Source: Flagellimonas maritima (lineage in GTDB: Bacteria; Bacteroidota; Bacteroidia; Flavobacteriales; Flavobacteriaceae). From it: 64,000 nt of DNA. Location of the stretch: NCBI RefSeq assembly GCF_003269425.1, contig NZ_CP030104.1, positions 2,816,001-2,880,000 on the forward strand, read 5' to 3'. Position 1 is the first letter of the stretch, and the number at the start of each line of letters is the position of its first letter. The position numbers and the translations under genes are program-made. Shown in pieces: positions 28,819-38,190 of this stretch. The notes under the pieces are model-generated. The model was not told the DNA's origin, ran no database searches, and was given only the letters and a program-made list of their open reading frames with translations.

Positions 28819-31800
28819 TTAAAGTCCTATGTTAAAACCTAAAGTGATGGTCCTGGCCTGTGGTAATGTACCAAAATCAGAACCTGCGAGTCTTGGATCT
28901 CTTGCACTCCTGCTAACTTCCGGGTCTAGCCCCGTGTAGTCTGTGAATGTCAACAAATTTTGTCCTTGAACAAATACCCGAAATTTTTGAAGCCCAAGTT
29001 TGGATACAACTTCCTGTGGAAGACGATAGCCTATGTTCAAGTTTTTCAGTCGAACAAATGAGCCGTCCTCCAACCAACGTGTTGAATATTGTTGCCAGTT
29101 GCCGCTCTCCAGTGATGCTCTTGGAATATCTGTAATGTCCCCTGGTTGTCTCCATCGATTTCTTGCTCCGGCATAATTATTTCCGTCAGGAAGCGGAAAC
29201 CCGGTACCGATTCTGCTCCAACCTAGATTTTCATAAATCGCTCTGCTATTATTGAAAATCTCATTTCCAATATTAAATTGGAACAGAAAACTAAAATCAA
29301 AACCTTTGTAGCTAAAGGTATTGTTCCAGCCACCAAAGAAATCGGGTTGTGCATTACCTACAATTTGACGGTCATCCGCATTTATGTTACCATCTTCATT
29401 AAGATCTATCCATAACATATTCCCAGTTTGTGGATCTACACCATTATGATCGATCAAAAAGAAAGTTCCAATTGGATTTCCTTCGGCCAAAATATGGGAA
29501 TCGGAAATTATTTGTCTGTCCACGGCCAATTTTTTAATCTCATTATCTATGAAAGAAATATTAAAAGAAGAGTCCCATTTGAAATCTCCCGTGAATATTG
29601 CTCCATTTACCGTCAATTCAAATCCACGGTTTTCTACTTCTCCAATATTGTCGATGACGCTTGAGAAACCTGATATGCCCGGTATGATTCTATCCAAAAG
29701 TAAATCGTCTGTTTTCTTTATAAAATAATCTGCAGTAAGCGACAATCTATTATTGAACAAACCTAAGTCGACACCAACATTGAACTGTGCAGTACTTTCC
29801 CAGCTTAAGTTTTGATTGCTCAATTGCGTAGGTATCAGAGTAGCTCTTTGTCTGTAATCGTCGATTCCGAACAATCCCCTTGCAGGAAAATTTAAAATAT
29901 CACCAGCACTGTTGGTAATACCGTCTTGGTTACCTGTAATCCCGTAACTGGCCCTAAATTTTAAATCAGAAATTGTTTTGGAATTCTTTAGAAAATCTTC
30001 TTGGCTTACACGCCATGCTACGGACCCAGAAGGAAAGAAACCAAAACGGTTTTGGTCACCAAATCTGGATGATCCATCTGCCCTTCCAGTTAAAGTAAGC
30101 AGGTATTTATTGGCCAAGCCATAGTTTGCTCTAAAATAATAAGAAGCAAGTCCCCACTCTGTACCTCTTGAATACGCATCGGTCACCTGTGCTGCGGTTT
30201 CGAGTTTGGTAAATTGATCACTTGGAAAACCTTGCGCATCTATCCTTGTAAAATTACGATCTGATGCTTGATAGGAAGCTCCCAGTATAGCATTTAAAGA
30301 ATGATTGTCCCCCAAATCCGGTGTATAGGTAAAATAATTTTCCGTTATCCAAGTAAAATCTTCGGTACTGGAGTAGCGTCCCAGACCATTGGCGTTTTGA
30401 TCTATTGATTCAAACGATATGGTAGGTGTAAAGGATTCATCTGTTAAACTAGTATAATCAATAGAAGTTGAGGTGCGAAACTTTAAACTTTTTGTAAGTT
30501 GAAGTTCTGCAAAAATAGTTCCCAAACCTCTGGTCGTACGTGTAAATCTACTATACTCATTAGCAACGAGTACAGGATTGTCCAACATCCACCAACCAAA
30601 ATAATCAAATGGACTGGCGTAGGTGCCGTCATCTTCCCTAACGGGCATTAAGGGGTCACCTGCCAATGTATTGATAACGACACCGTACAATGAATTATCA
30701 TTGATAGTACGATCTTGAATAGTTCTGGTCACAGCTACATTAGTTCCGATTTTTAACCAATCCTTCACTTGAGTATCCAAGTTTATTCTGCCGCTAATAC
30801 GTTCAAAACCAGTACCTAACTGTGTTCCTTCTTGATTAAAATAAGCCAAGGAAGTATAATATTGGGTTCTTTCGTTACCACCCGATACCGATACATCATG
30901 ACTTTGGATTGCAGCGGTTCTAAAAATCTCATCGTACCATTTCGTGTTTCTCAGCTCAGGATCGTTTGGATCGAACCCCCATAAATCTGAAACATAATTT
31001 TCAGGATAATCTGTTCCAAGGTCGATGTTGTCCTGTGCTGCGGCATCGTTCATAAGCTCTAGGTATTCTTGTGAGCTAAGCATATCTATAGTATTGGTAA
31101 CTGTTTGGAATCCATAATATGAATTGAATTCTACACGTGGTGCACCTGTACTACCTCTTTTGGTTGTAATCAAGACTACACCATTGGCACCTCTGGAACC
31201 ATAGATTGCAGTTGCAGAAGCATCCTTTAAAATTTCAATGGAAGCAATGTCCGTAGGATTTATATCAGCCATTGAATTAGTTCTTTGACCACCAGAAAAC
31301 AAATCTGATAAATCCTCGGATATCATAGGTATACCATCAATCACGTAAAGGGGCTCGCTACTTGCCGATAACGAAGTATTACCGCGAATTTGAATGGAAA
31401 TACCCGCGCCAGGTGTACCCGAAGGCGAGCTTATAAACGCACCGGCTGCCCTACCTTTTAGCGCATTATCTACACTGGCTACAGGCAAACGTGCAATTTC
31501 ATCACCACTTACACTGGCAACGGAACCTGTTAAATCGCTTTTCTTCTGGCTACCATATCCTACCACCACTACTTCTTCCAGTTGCGATGCATCCTCTTCC
31601 ATTTGTATGTTTATATTGGTATTAGATCCTACAGTTCTTTCAACGGTTTTTTGTCCTAAATAAGAGAATATCAACGTATTTGAAGAGGAGGCCTCTATCG
31701 TGTAATTACCATCAAAGTCTGTTTGTGTTCCTGTGTTTGTTCCCTTGACAAGAACATTGACACCTGGTAATGGCAGACCGTTTTGGTCTGTAACCGTCCC

Positions 31801-31881
31801 AGTAATTACTTGTCCGTAGACCATGGCAAACATACTTGCCATGAAAAAGGATAGTATAAAACTTAGTAGTTTTATTTTCAT
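28819..31881 (-). CDS. SusC/RagA-family TonB-linked outer-membrane transporter
   Basis: This 1020-residue transporter has a signal peptide, an N-terminal carboxypeptidase-like domain (ITGTVTDQNGLPLPGVNVLVKG), the TonB-box region LEEVVVVGYGSQKK, a plug with the SusC block LYVIDGIPM and ATAIYGSRGANGVVLITTK, and a large barrel that ends in RTITLGFNIGL. It takes oligomeric or bulky substrates over the outer membrane together with SusD. No glycoside hydrolase lies nearby; upstream on the same strand are gabT-like, aldehyde dehydrogenase and carbamoyl hydrolase genes, 150 nt away, so it may serve amine or peptide uptake. Confidence 0.95.
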   Translation of the reverse strand: MKIKLLSFILSFFMASMFAMVYGQVITGTVTDQNGLPLPGVNVLVKGTNTGTQTDFDGNYTIEASSSNTLIFSYLGQKTVERTVGSNTNINIQMEEDASQLEEVVVVGYGSQKKSDLTGSVASVSGDEIARLPVASVDNALKGRAAGAFISSPSGTPGAGISIQIRGNTSLSASSEPLYVIDGIPMISEDLSDLFSGGQRTNSMADINPTDIASIEILKDASATAIYGSRGANGVVLITTKRGSTGAPRVEFNSYYGFQTVTNTIDMLSSQEYLELMNDAAAQDNIDLGTDYPENYVSDLWGFDPNDPELRNTKWYDEIFRTAAIQSHDVSVSGGNERTQYYTSLAYFNQEGTQLGTGFERISGRINLDTQVKDWLKIGTNVAVTRTIQDRTINDNSLYGVVINTLAGDPLMPVREDDGTYASPFDYFGWWMLDNPVLVANEYSRFTRTTRGLGTIFAELQLTKSLKFRTSTSIDYTSLTDESFTPTISFESIDQNANGLGRYSSTEDFTWITENYFTYTPDLGDNHSLNAILGASYQASDRNFTRIDAQGFPSDQFTKLETAAQVTDAYSRGTEWGLASYYFRANYGLANKYLLTLTGRADGSSRFGDQNRFGFFPSGSVAWRVSQEDFLKNSKTISDLKFRASYGITGNQDGITNSAGDILNFPARGLFGIDDYRQRATLIPTQLSNQNLSWESTAQFNVGVDLGLFNNRLSLTADYFIKKTDDLLLDRIIPGISGFSSVIDNIGEVENRGFELTVNGAIFTGDFKWDSSFNISFIDNEIKKLAVDRQIISDSHILAEGNPIGTFFLIDHNGVDPQTGNMLWIDLNEDGNINADDRQIVGNAQPDFFGGWNNTFSYKGFDFSFLFQFNIGNEIFNNSRAIYENLGWSRIGTGFPLPDGNNYAGARNRWRQPGDITDIPRASLESGNWQQYSTRWLEDGSFVRLKNLNIGYRLPQEVVSKLGLQKFRVFVQGQNLLTFTDYTGLDPEVSRSARDPRLAGSDFGTLPQARTITLGFNIGL

Positions 31882-32032
31882 AATTATTTTGTATTATTAG
31901 TATTAATATTTAAACTGATTTGGGTCTTGTTTCAGTAATTTTAAACTCATGTTTTTTTAGATTTTGATTGAAATTATTTGCATTTAAAACTGAGTTACAT
32001 TGGTTTTCTTCATAGTGTTCTGATTTTAGTTA

Positions 32033-33313
32033 TTAATTTATTTTTATCTCATTAAGAATCTTTTCAAAGATGTTCTGTGCATCCTGTATCTGAACTTTAG
32101 TAACTACTAATGGGGGAATCCACCGAATCACATTTTTATAACTGCCACAGCTTAAAAGGAGCAGGCCATTGTCAACACAACGACGTACTATTTTTGAGAC
32201 TATCTCAGCATCCGGTGAACCATCTTTTTTTTCAAATTCAACCGCAACCATAAGACCAATACCTCGTACATCGCCTATACAACTAAATTTTTGCTGTATT
32301 TTTTTTAGTCCTGTAATCAATTCCATGCCTTGCATTACCGCATTGTCAAGCAACTTTTCTTCCATAATGGTTTTGATGGTTGCCAGCGCAGCAGCACCCG
32401 TAATTGCGCTGCCCCCTCCATAGGTTCCACCATGGGTACCTGGGGACCACTTTTCCATGATTTCTTTTGATGAAGCAATTGCTGAAATTGGAAGTCCGCT
32501 TCCCAAACCTTTTGCCATGACGATGATGTCTGGCTTTACATTTGCATGTTCAAAACAGAAAAACCTTCCTGTTCTGCCAAATCCACTCTGTACCTCATCG
32601 ATTATAAGTAATATGCCGTGAGCATCGCAAATCTCACGCAGATGATGAAGAAACCTGTGCGGAGCAGCAACATAGCCGCCTTCACCTAGTACCGGCTCAA
32701 TAATTATTGCGGCAGTTTCATCTGGCGAAGTTTGCCCATGTAAGAGCAGATCAAGCTGTTTGATGCAAAAATCTATAGTAATGTCTTCGTCCCAACCGTA
32801 ATAGTAGGCATAGGGAAAGGGGGAAACAAAAATCCCGGAAGGTAGGGGTTGGTATTTATATCGGTAAGCTGTTTTGGAAGTGGTCATGGCCATGGTCAAA
32901 TGCGTTCTGCCATGGAAACTTCCCTGAAATACGATAACGTTCTGCCTTCCTGTGGCCGCTTTGGCCAATTTTACAGCACTTTCAGTAGCTTCTGCACCGC
33001 TGTTTGAAAAAAAGAAGCGATTAATATGCTTTGGAGTTATTTCATTCAGTTTTTCAGCCAATTCAATGCTAGTAGTTGGGATTACACAGTTCATCTGGCC
33101 AAAAAGAAGTTTTTTAGACTGTTCCTGAATGGCCTTTACCACATTTGGATGACAATGGCCCGTGTTTACCACACCTATACCAGATGTAAAGTCCATGCAC
33201 TCTTTGCCTTCTTCATCATATAGATATACACCCTCGCCCCTAACTGCTTGAAAAGTGGATAGGTGTGTCCAAACAGGGGACAGCAATTCTGTTGAAAGCA
33301 TCTCGGCACTCAT
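32033..33313 (-). CDS. Class III aminotransferase, probable 4-aminobutyrate aminotransferase
   Basis: This 426-residue PLP enzyme has class III marks: SNSGAEATESAVKLAKAATGR, QGSFHGRTHLTMAMT, the aspartate block LLIIDEVQSGFGRTG and the PLP lysine in IIVMAKGLGSGLP. The GRTG and GGTYGG parts are typical of GabT-like and acetylornithine-like members. With a succinate-semialdehyde dehydrogenase coded in the same island, GABA transamination is the likely job. It is 25 nt behind the aldehyde dehydrogenase gene on the same strand. An ornithine or other omega-amine substrate remains possible. Confidence 0.85.
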   Translation of the reverse strand: MSAEMLSTELLSPVWTHLSTFQAVRGEGVYLYDEEGKECMDFTSGIGVVNTGHCHPNVVKAIQEQSKKLLFGQMNCVIPTTSIELAEKLNEITPKHINRFFFSNSGAEATESAVKLAKAATGRQNVIVFQGSFHGRTHLTMAMTTSKTAYRYKYQPLPSGIFVSPFPYAYYYGWDEDITIDFCIKQLDLLLHGQTSPDETAAIIIEPVLGEGGYVAAPHRFLHHLREICDAHGILLIIDEVQSGFGRTGRFFCFEHANVKPDIIVMAKGLGSGLPISAIASSKEIMEKWSPGTHGGTYGGGSAITGAAALATIKTIMEEKLLDNAVMQGMELITGLKKIQQKFSCIGDVRGIGLMVAVEFEKKDGSPDAEIVSKIVRRCVDNGLLLLSCGSYKNVIRWIPPLVVTKVQIQDAQNIFEKILNEIKIN

Positions 33314-33338
33314 TTTTTTCTAAATCAGTTTTTTTTAT

Positions 33339-34832
33339 TTATAATACAGTCCATACTGCTTTTTCCTTAGTATAAAGATCTATGGCACTTTTACCCATTT
33401 CTTTTCCGTTTCCACTTTGTTTAAAGCCTCCAAAAGGTACTGCAGCGTCAAAAAGGTCGTAGCCGTTTATCCAAACTGTACCTGCATCGATAGCATTTGC
33501 AAAACGATGGGCCTTTGATAGATCTTTGGTCCATACCGCTGCAGCCAAACCATATTTAGAGGTATTGGCCTTTTTAATGACTTCGTCAAAATCCTTGAAT
33601 TTGGAAACCACCACAACGGGACCAAAAATTTCTTCTCTCGCAATGGTTAAATCTTCGTTTTTGGTAATGAAAATGGTAGGTTCTAAAAAATACCCTTTTG
33701 CCAAATCCCCATCAAGGCGATTTCCACCATACACCAATTTGGCCCCTTCTGTCTCACCTAATTCTATATAGTCCAATACGGTATTCAATTGCTTTTCACT
33801 TATCATAGGTCCTAAGTCTGGATTGTTGAATCCATTGCTTATGGTCATTTTGCCAGCTTTTTCTTTAAAGGATTTTAGGACTTTTTCAAAAATGGATTCT
33901 TGTACATAAATCCTTGAACCGAGCGTACATTCTTGTCCAGTATTATAAAAACTGCTCCATTGTAAACTGTCCAAAACCATATCTAAATCAGCATCCTCGA
34001 AAATTACATTTGGAGATTTACCACCAAGTTCTAAGCTCACCTTTTTTAAATTGCTTTTGGCTGATGCTTCCATGATTTTCTTACCAACTAGAGTAGACCC
34101 TGTAAAGCTGATTTTATCTATATCCATGTGCTGTGACATTGCTTGCCCTGTGGGGATTCCAGGACCCGTGATAATGTTGACCACTCCTGGTGGAAAACCA
34201 GCCTCTAAAATCAATTTTCCCAAATAAAGTGCGGTAAGTGGTGTTTGTTCCGCGGGTTTAAGAATACAGCAATTTCCACAGGCCAAGGCTGGAGCAAGTT
34301 TCCATATCGCAATCATTAACGGGAAATTCCAAGGAACTATAAGGCCGACTACCCCTAAAGGTTCTTTTTTGGTGTAAACTAATTTATTGGAGTGTGTAGG
34401 AATTGTTGTCCCTTCTATTTTGGTGGCCCATCCAGCATAATATTTCAAATGGTTGATGGCACCTAGAACATCATATTTAGCTTTTTCCAGAGGTTTGCCA
34501 TTGTCCAATGTCTCCAATTCCATGAAAATTTTTATATCCCTTTCTATAAGGGTGGCTAGTTTCCAGAGTAAATCTGAACGCTCTGCTGGTTTTATCCCAT
34601 CCTTCCAAATAAGATCAAAAGCATTTCTGGCAATTACAACGGCATTGTCCACATCGTTTTCGTCCGCTATGGGAATTTTGGTCAACACGTTTCCATTTGC
34701 GGGATTCAATGTGTCAAAAGTTTTTTTTGCCTCACTTTCAATCCACTGGTTATTGACCAACATTTTTTTTGTTGAAGTCAAAAACGTAGTGGTTTTTTCA
34801 GTTAAAGCGATATGACTTGTTTTTACCTTCAT
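33339..34832 (-). CDS. NAD-dependent aldehyde dehydrogenase, candidate 4-aminobutanal dehydrogenase
   Basis: This 497-residue enzyme has the aldehyde dehydrogenase marks: NFPLMIAIWKLAPALACGN, SFTGSTLVGKKIM, the glutamate block LELGGKSPNVIFEDADLD and the catalytic cysteine in YNTGQECTLGSR. It resembles ALDH1/PuuC-like members more than SSADH. In this island it would oxidise 4-aminobutanal, formed by an aminotransferase from putrescine, to GABA. Its ATG overlaps the stop codon of the M20 hydrolase gene (ATGA), so they are translated together. Betaine aldehyde or another small aldehyde cannot be excluded. Confidence 0.86.
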   Translation of the reverse strand: MKVKTSHIALTEKTTTFLTSTKKMLVNNQWIESEAKKTFDTLNPANGNVLTKIPIADENDVDNAVVIARNAFDLIWKDGIKPAERSDLLWKLATLIERDIKIFMELETLDNGKPLEKAKYDVLGAINHLKYYAGWATKIEGTTIPTHSNKLVYTKKEPLGVVGLIVPWNFPLMIAIWKLAPALACGNCCILKPAEQTPLTALYLGKLILEAGFPPGVVNIITGPGIPTGQAMSQHMDIDKISFTGSTLVGKKIMEASAKSNLKKVSLELGGKSPNVIFEDADLDMVLDSLQWSSFYNTGQECTLGSRIYVQESIFEKVLKSFKEKAGKMTISNGFNNPDLGPMISEKQLNTVLDYIELGETEGAKLVYGGNRLDGDLAKGYFLEPTIFITKNEDLTIAREEIFGPVVVVSKFKDFDEVIKKANTSKYGLAAAVWTKDLSKAHRFANAIDAGTVWINGYDLFDAAVPFGGFKQSGNGKEMGKSAIDLYTKEKAVWTVL

Positions 34833-36094
34833 TTCGACTTGTTCAAAATTTCTTCGTTGTTCAAAACTTCGATACCGGCCATTTGTAAAACTGCATTCAA
34901 CAAAACATTTGTTCCATTAATCACATCTACTTTTTTTGCACTTTCCATTTCATTATGACTAAGTCCTTCTTTACAGGGGATGAAAATCATGCTTGTGGGA
35001 GCTACTTTAGAAACATAAACAGCGTCATGTCCTGCACCACTTACTATTTCCATAGTCGGTATCTTTAAATCATGAGCTGCATTCTTAACCGCATCTATGC
35101 ATTCTTTGGAGAATTTTACCGGGGGAGAATACCATATTTCCTTTAGGGTAGAAGTAACTCCAAGTTTTCCATCGTGACTTGTGATGATATGCTCTAAATC
35201 CTTGTCCAACATAGAAAGTACCGTTTCATCTGGATGCCTCAAATCGATAGCCATTGTTAAGGAACCGGGTACGGTATTGCGTACGCCGGGAATAGCATCA
35301 ATATAACCTACGGTCACTTTTGCATCGGGGCTATATATTTCGGCGAGTCTATAAATTTGCGGAAGTATCTCTGTCAATGCTTTTACGGGGTCCTTCCGGT
35401 ATTCCATGGGAGATGGTCCAGCATGGGTCTCTTTGCCATTGAGGACTAAATCGTACCAACGTATGCCTTGTACACCAGTAACGATTCCTACAGATTTATT
35501 TTTAGCTTCTAAAATAGGACCTTGTTCAATGTGCAGCTCAAAAGTGGCTTTGTAGGGTCTGTTCCCTACTTCCATGCTCCCTTTATACCCGATGCGTTCC
35601 AATTCTTCTCCAAGTGTTTTCCCTTCTTTATCCGTTCTTTCATAAGCATAGTCCAAGCTAAAATCCCCTGAAAAAACACCCGAAGCAATCATGGCAGGTG
35701 AGAATCTGGCACCCTCCTCATTTGTCCATGAAACAATTTCTACTGGGATCTCTGTAACAATGTTCAGGTCATTAAGGGTATCCATGATTTCCAATCCTGC
35801 AAGTACGCCAAGTACCCCATCAAATTTCCCTCCTGTTGGTTGGGAATCTAAATGGCTACCTATCATTATGGAGGGTTTGCTATTATCCTTGCCAGGTCGA
35901 GTTGCATATATATTTCCAATTTTATCAATGTCAATATTACAGCCTGTTTCCTTGGCCCATTTTATAAATAAATCCCTTCCTTGCTTATCTTCATCGGTCA
36001 AGGCCACGCGACATACCCCACCCTTGGCAGTGCCTCCAATTTTGGACATCTCCATCAATCTTTTCCATAATCTATCGCCGTTAACTTTAATCAT
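34829..36094 (-). CDS. M20-family N-carbamoyl amidohydrolase (Zn-dependent)
   Basis: This 421-residue enzyme belongs to the hydantoinase/carbamoylase branch of the M20 peptidases. The metal ligands are visible in MIGSHLDSQPTGGKFDGVLG (His, Asp) and SWTNEEGARF (Glu), with a dimer-domain segment FELHIEQGPIL and the last His in GLSHNE. Family substrates are N-carbamoyl-L-amino acids, beta-ureidopropionate and allantoate. Given an agmatine deiminase-family gene in the island, hydrolysis of N-carbamoylputrescine is my proposal. The start at 36094 (MIKVNGD) leaves 10 nt to the Lrp gene; the longer frame would overlap it. Confidence 0.88.
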   Translation of the reverse strand: MIKVNGDRLWKRLMEMSKIGGTAKGGVCRVALTDEDKQGRDLFIKWAKETGCNIDIDKIGNIYATRPGKDNSKPSIMIGSHLDSQPTGGKFDGVLGVLAGLEIMDTLNDLNIVTEIPVEIVSWTNEEGARFSPAMIASGVFSGDFSLDYAYERTDKEGKTLGEELERIGYKGSMEVGNRPYKATFELHIEQGPILEAKNKSVGIVTGVQGIRWYDLVLNGKETHAGPSPMEYRKDPVKALTEILPQIYRLAEIYSPDAKVTVGYIDAIPGVRNTVPGSLTMAIDLRHPDETVLSMLDKDLEHIITSHDGKLGVTSTLKEIWYSPPVKFSKECIDAVKNAAHDLKIPTMEIVSGAGHDAVYVSKVAPTSMIFIPCKEGLSHNEMESAKKVDVINGTNVLLNAVLQMAGIEVLNNEEILNKSK

Positions 36095-36104
36095 CTTGTT
36101 TTTT

Positions 36105-36608
36105 TTAGTCCATATCTTCTTGTAGGAGTATATTTTTTGTAGGTAGTTCCAAATCATGTTCGGCCCATTTGTAGACATTATAATAAATGGTTGAATTGGT
36201 ATTGCGGACTCCTTTAATATTGAAAATCTTCTTTTTCATAACTTCCAGTAAATGCCGATTGTCCCTACAAATTAGATTGATTTCAATATCCGAAGGTCCA
36301 GAGGTAAGTGCCAAAAAAGATATTTCTTTAACTTTCATGAGTTCTTGTGCCACATACTCTATCATACTGGAGGGGCTGACTTCAATTGTAACCCTATTAT
36401 ATGAGTTAAAACCTGTTTTTGTAGGATCTACCCAGCCCAGAATATGTAACATGCCCTCATCGACCAATTTATTGTATCTGTTCCTAACCGTAGAAACAGA
36501 AACGTTAAGTGCTGAGGCAACATCAGTAAAAGACATTCTGCCATCTTTTTTCAGAAGTTGTATAAGGCTTTGGTCAAAAGCATCAAGTTGAAAAAGGTTC
36601 TCGCTCAT
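36105..36608 (-). CDS. Lrp/AsnC-family transcription regulator
   Basis: This 167-residue regulator has an N-terminal winged helix-turn-helix (about residues 8-60: FDQSLIQLLKKDGRMSFTDV then ALNVSVSTVRNRYNKL) and a C-terminal RAM domain (about residues 70-145) that binds small ligands, commonly amino acids. It is the first gene of the minus-strand catabolic operon and divergent from the aminotransferase/agmatine deiminase operon. It probably controls both from the shared intergenic region, where inverted repeats are seen, in answer to a pathway compound. Confidence 0.93.
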   Translation of the reverse strand: MSENLFQLDAFDQSLIQLLKKDGRMSFTDVASALNVSVSTVRNRYNKLVDEGMLHILGWVDPTKTGFNSYNRVTIEVSPSSMIEYVAQELMKVKEISFLALTSGPSDIEINLICRDNRHLLEVMKKKIFNIKGVRNTNSTIYYNVYKWAEHDLELPTKNILLQEDMD

Positions 36609-36666
36609 TTCTAAAACGTTGATTAATGTAAAAATTATAATAAAAGTTCAATAATATGCATATTTT

Positions 36667-36747
36667 GCAAATAATAGTAATTAAATATCATTTTTTACAC
36701 ATTTAACCATAATTATTGCATTTTATTTGCTTTATTGCAGTGTGTAA
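36667..36747. promoter_or_regulatory. Nested inverted repeats in the divergent regulator region
   Basis: Between lrp and the aminotransferase gene, GCAAATAA (36667-36674) pairs with TTATTTGC (36723-36730) and TTACACA (36695-36701) pairs with TGTGTAA (36741-36747). AT-rich, spaced repeats of this kind are typical of Lrp-family operators, which wrap DNA around several dimers. Both operons start from this 180-nt region. Confidence 0.45.
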
Positions 36748-36786
36748 TTATTAAATGTGATAAATTAATAAACGGTATTCTTGATA

Positions 36787-38190
36787 ATGATTTTCACTAA
36801 AAACAATATATCCTCAGATTTAGAAAGAGCTTGGCAAAATGATAAAGACCATGTTATACATCCCTATGCCAATTATGAAAGATTTCATGAAGACGGTTCG
36901 GTAGTATATACGAAAGGAGACAGACATTTTATATATGATGACAAGGACAGGAAATACCTTGACGGTATAGCAGGGTTGTGGTGTGTTAACATTGGGCATG
37001 GTAATGTAGAGATGGCCGCGCATATAGGGGAGCAAGCTAAAAATTTGGCATATTTCAATACTTTTGAAGATGCAACGTCTCCTTCAGCTGCAAATCTAGC
37101 GGCAAAATTGGCATCATTATGTCCAGGGAGCCTTAATCATGTCTTCTTTGGAACTGGTGGCTCCATGGCAAATGATTCTGCCATAAAAATTGTCCATTAT
37201 TATTTTAATATGTTGGGGATGCCAAAGAAGAAAAAGATTCTTTCCAGGAATCTGGGCTATCATGGCAGTACTTATTTGGCACATGCCCTTACGGGTATAT
37301 CATCTACTCACATAGGGTTTGATTTGCCAAAGGATATGATAACTTACCTTTCTGCACCGTACCCATATCGGAGACCTGATGAAATGACCATCCAAGAGTT
37401 TTGTGATTCTCTTATAGAAGAAATGGAGCATAAAATTTTAGAACTTGGTCCAGAAACTATCGCCTGTTTTATTGCAGAGCCCATTATGGGTGCCGGTGGC
37501 GTCATAGTTCCACCTGATGGATACCTAATAAAAGCTTATGAACTTTGTAAAAAGTACAATATATTGGTTATTGCCGACGAAGTTGTTACCGCATTCGGCA
37601 GATTGGGCCATTTGGTAGCTTCGAAAGAAAAATTTGATGTGCAACCAGATATTATCGTTTTGGCAAAAGGATTGTCATCAGGTTACATTCCCTTGGGAGC
37701 TACGGTAATTTCTGAAACTATACATAAAGTAATCAGCAGACCAAAACCAGAAAATCCTTATTTCTCGCATGGATTTACTTATTCTGGGCACGCTTTGGCA
37801 TGCGCTACCGGATTAAAGAATATTGAAATTATGGAAAGAGAGGACTTTTGCGGACACGTGAGAACTGTTGGACCTTATTTTAAAAAGCAACTAAAGACAT
37901 TGGAAGACCTTCCTGTAGTTGGAGAGGTGCGCGGTAGCCATTTTATGCTGGCCTTGGAATATGTAAAGGATAAAAGAACCAAGGAATCATTTCCCGCAGA
38001 AATCAATATAGGAAAGAGAATTTACCATTCAGCTAAAAAAAGAGGATTGATTATAAGGCCCATAGGTCCTATCAATGTGCTTTCACCACCGCTCACCTAT
38101 GATAAGGACGCTATTGATGAAACAGTTGATATTATGAAAAAAAGCATCCTGGAAACCATGAACGACCTGAGTAAAGAAGGCCACTTATGA
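36787..38190 (+). CDS. Class III omega-aminotransferase, candidate putrescine-pyruvate type
   Basis: This 467-residue PLP enzyme is of the omega-amino acid:pyruvate/putrescine transaminase group. Marks: GGSMANDSAIKIVHYYFNML (the group-typical GS-ANDSAIK), LGYHGSTYLAHALTG, the aspartate block ILVIADEVVTAFGRLG and the PLP lysine in VLAKGLSSGYIPLGA. In Pseudomonas a relative (SpuC) turns putrescine into 4-aminobutanal. The start is the ATG at 36787; an in-frame TTG precedes it. Its stop overlaps the ATG of the agmatine deiminase-family gene (ATGA), so the two are translated together. Beta-alanine or taurine are other possible donors. Confidence 0.84.
   Translation: MIFTKNNISSDLERAWQNDKDHVIHPYANYERFHEDGSVVYTKGDRHFIYDDKDRKYLDGIAGLWCVNIGHGNVEMAAHIGEQAKNLAYFNTFEDATSPSAANLAAKLASLCPGSLNHVFFGTGGSMANDSAIKIVHYYFNMLGMPKKKKILSRNLGYHGSTYLAHALTGISSTHIGFDLPKDMITYLSAPYPYRRPDEMTIQEFCDSLIEEMEHKILELGPETIACFIAEPIMGAGGVIVPPDGYLIKAYELCKKYNILVIADEVVTAFGRLGHLVASKEKFDVQPDIIVLAKGLSSGYIPLGATVISETIHKVISRPKPENPYFSHGFTYSGHALACATGLKNIEIMEREDFCGHVRTVGPYFKKQLKTLEDLPVVGEVRGSHFMLALEYVKDKRTKESFPAEINIGKRIYHSAKKRGLIIRPIGPINVLSPPLTYDKDAIDETVDIMKKSILETMNDLSKEGHL

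Noticed and set aside
27475-31881. Polysaccharide utilisation locus
   Set aside because: SusC and SusD are present, but no glycoside hydrolase, polysaccharide lyase, sulfatase or carbohydrate sensor lies within reach; the neighbours are amine-catabolic.
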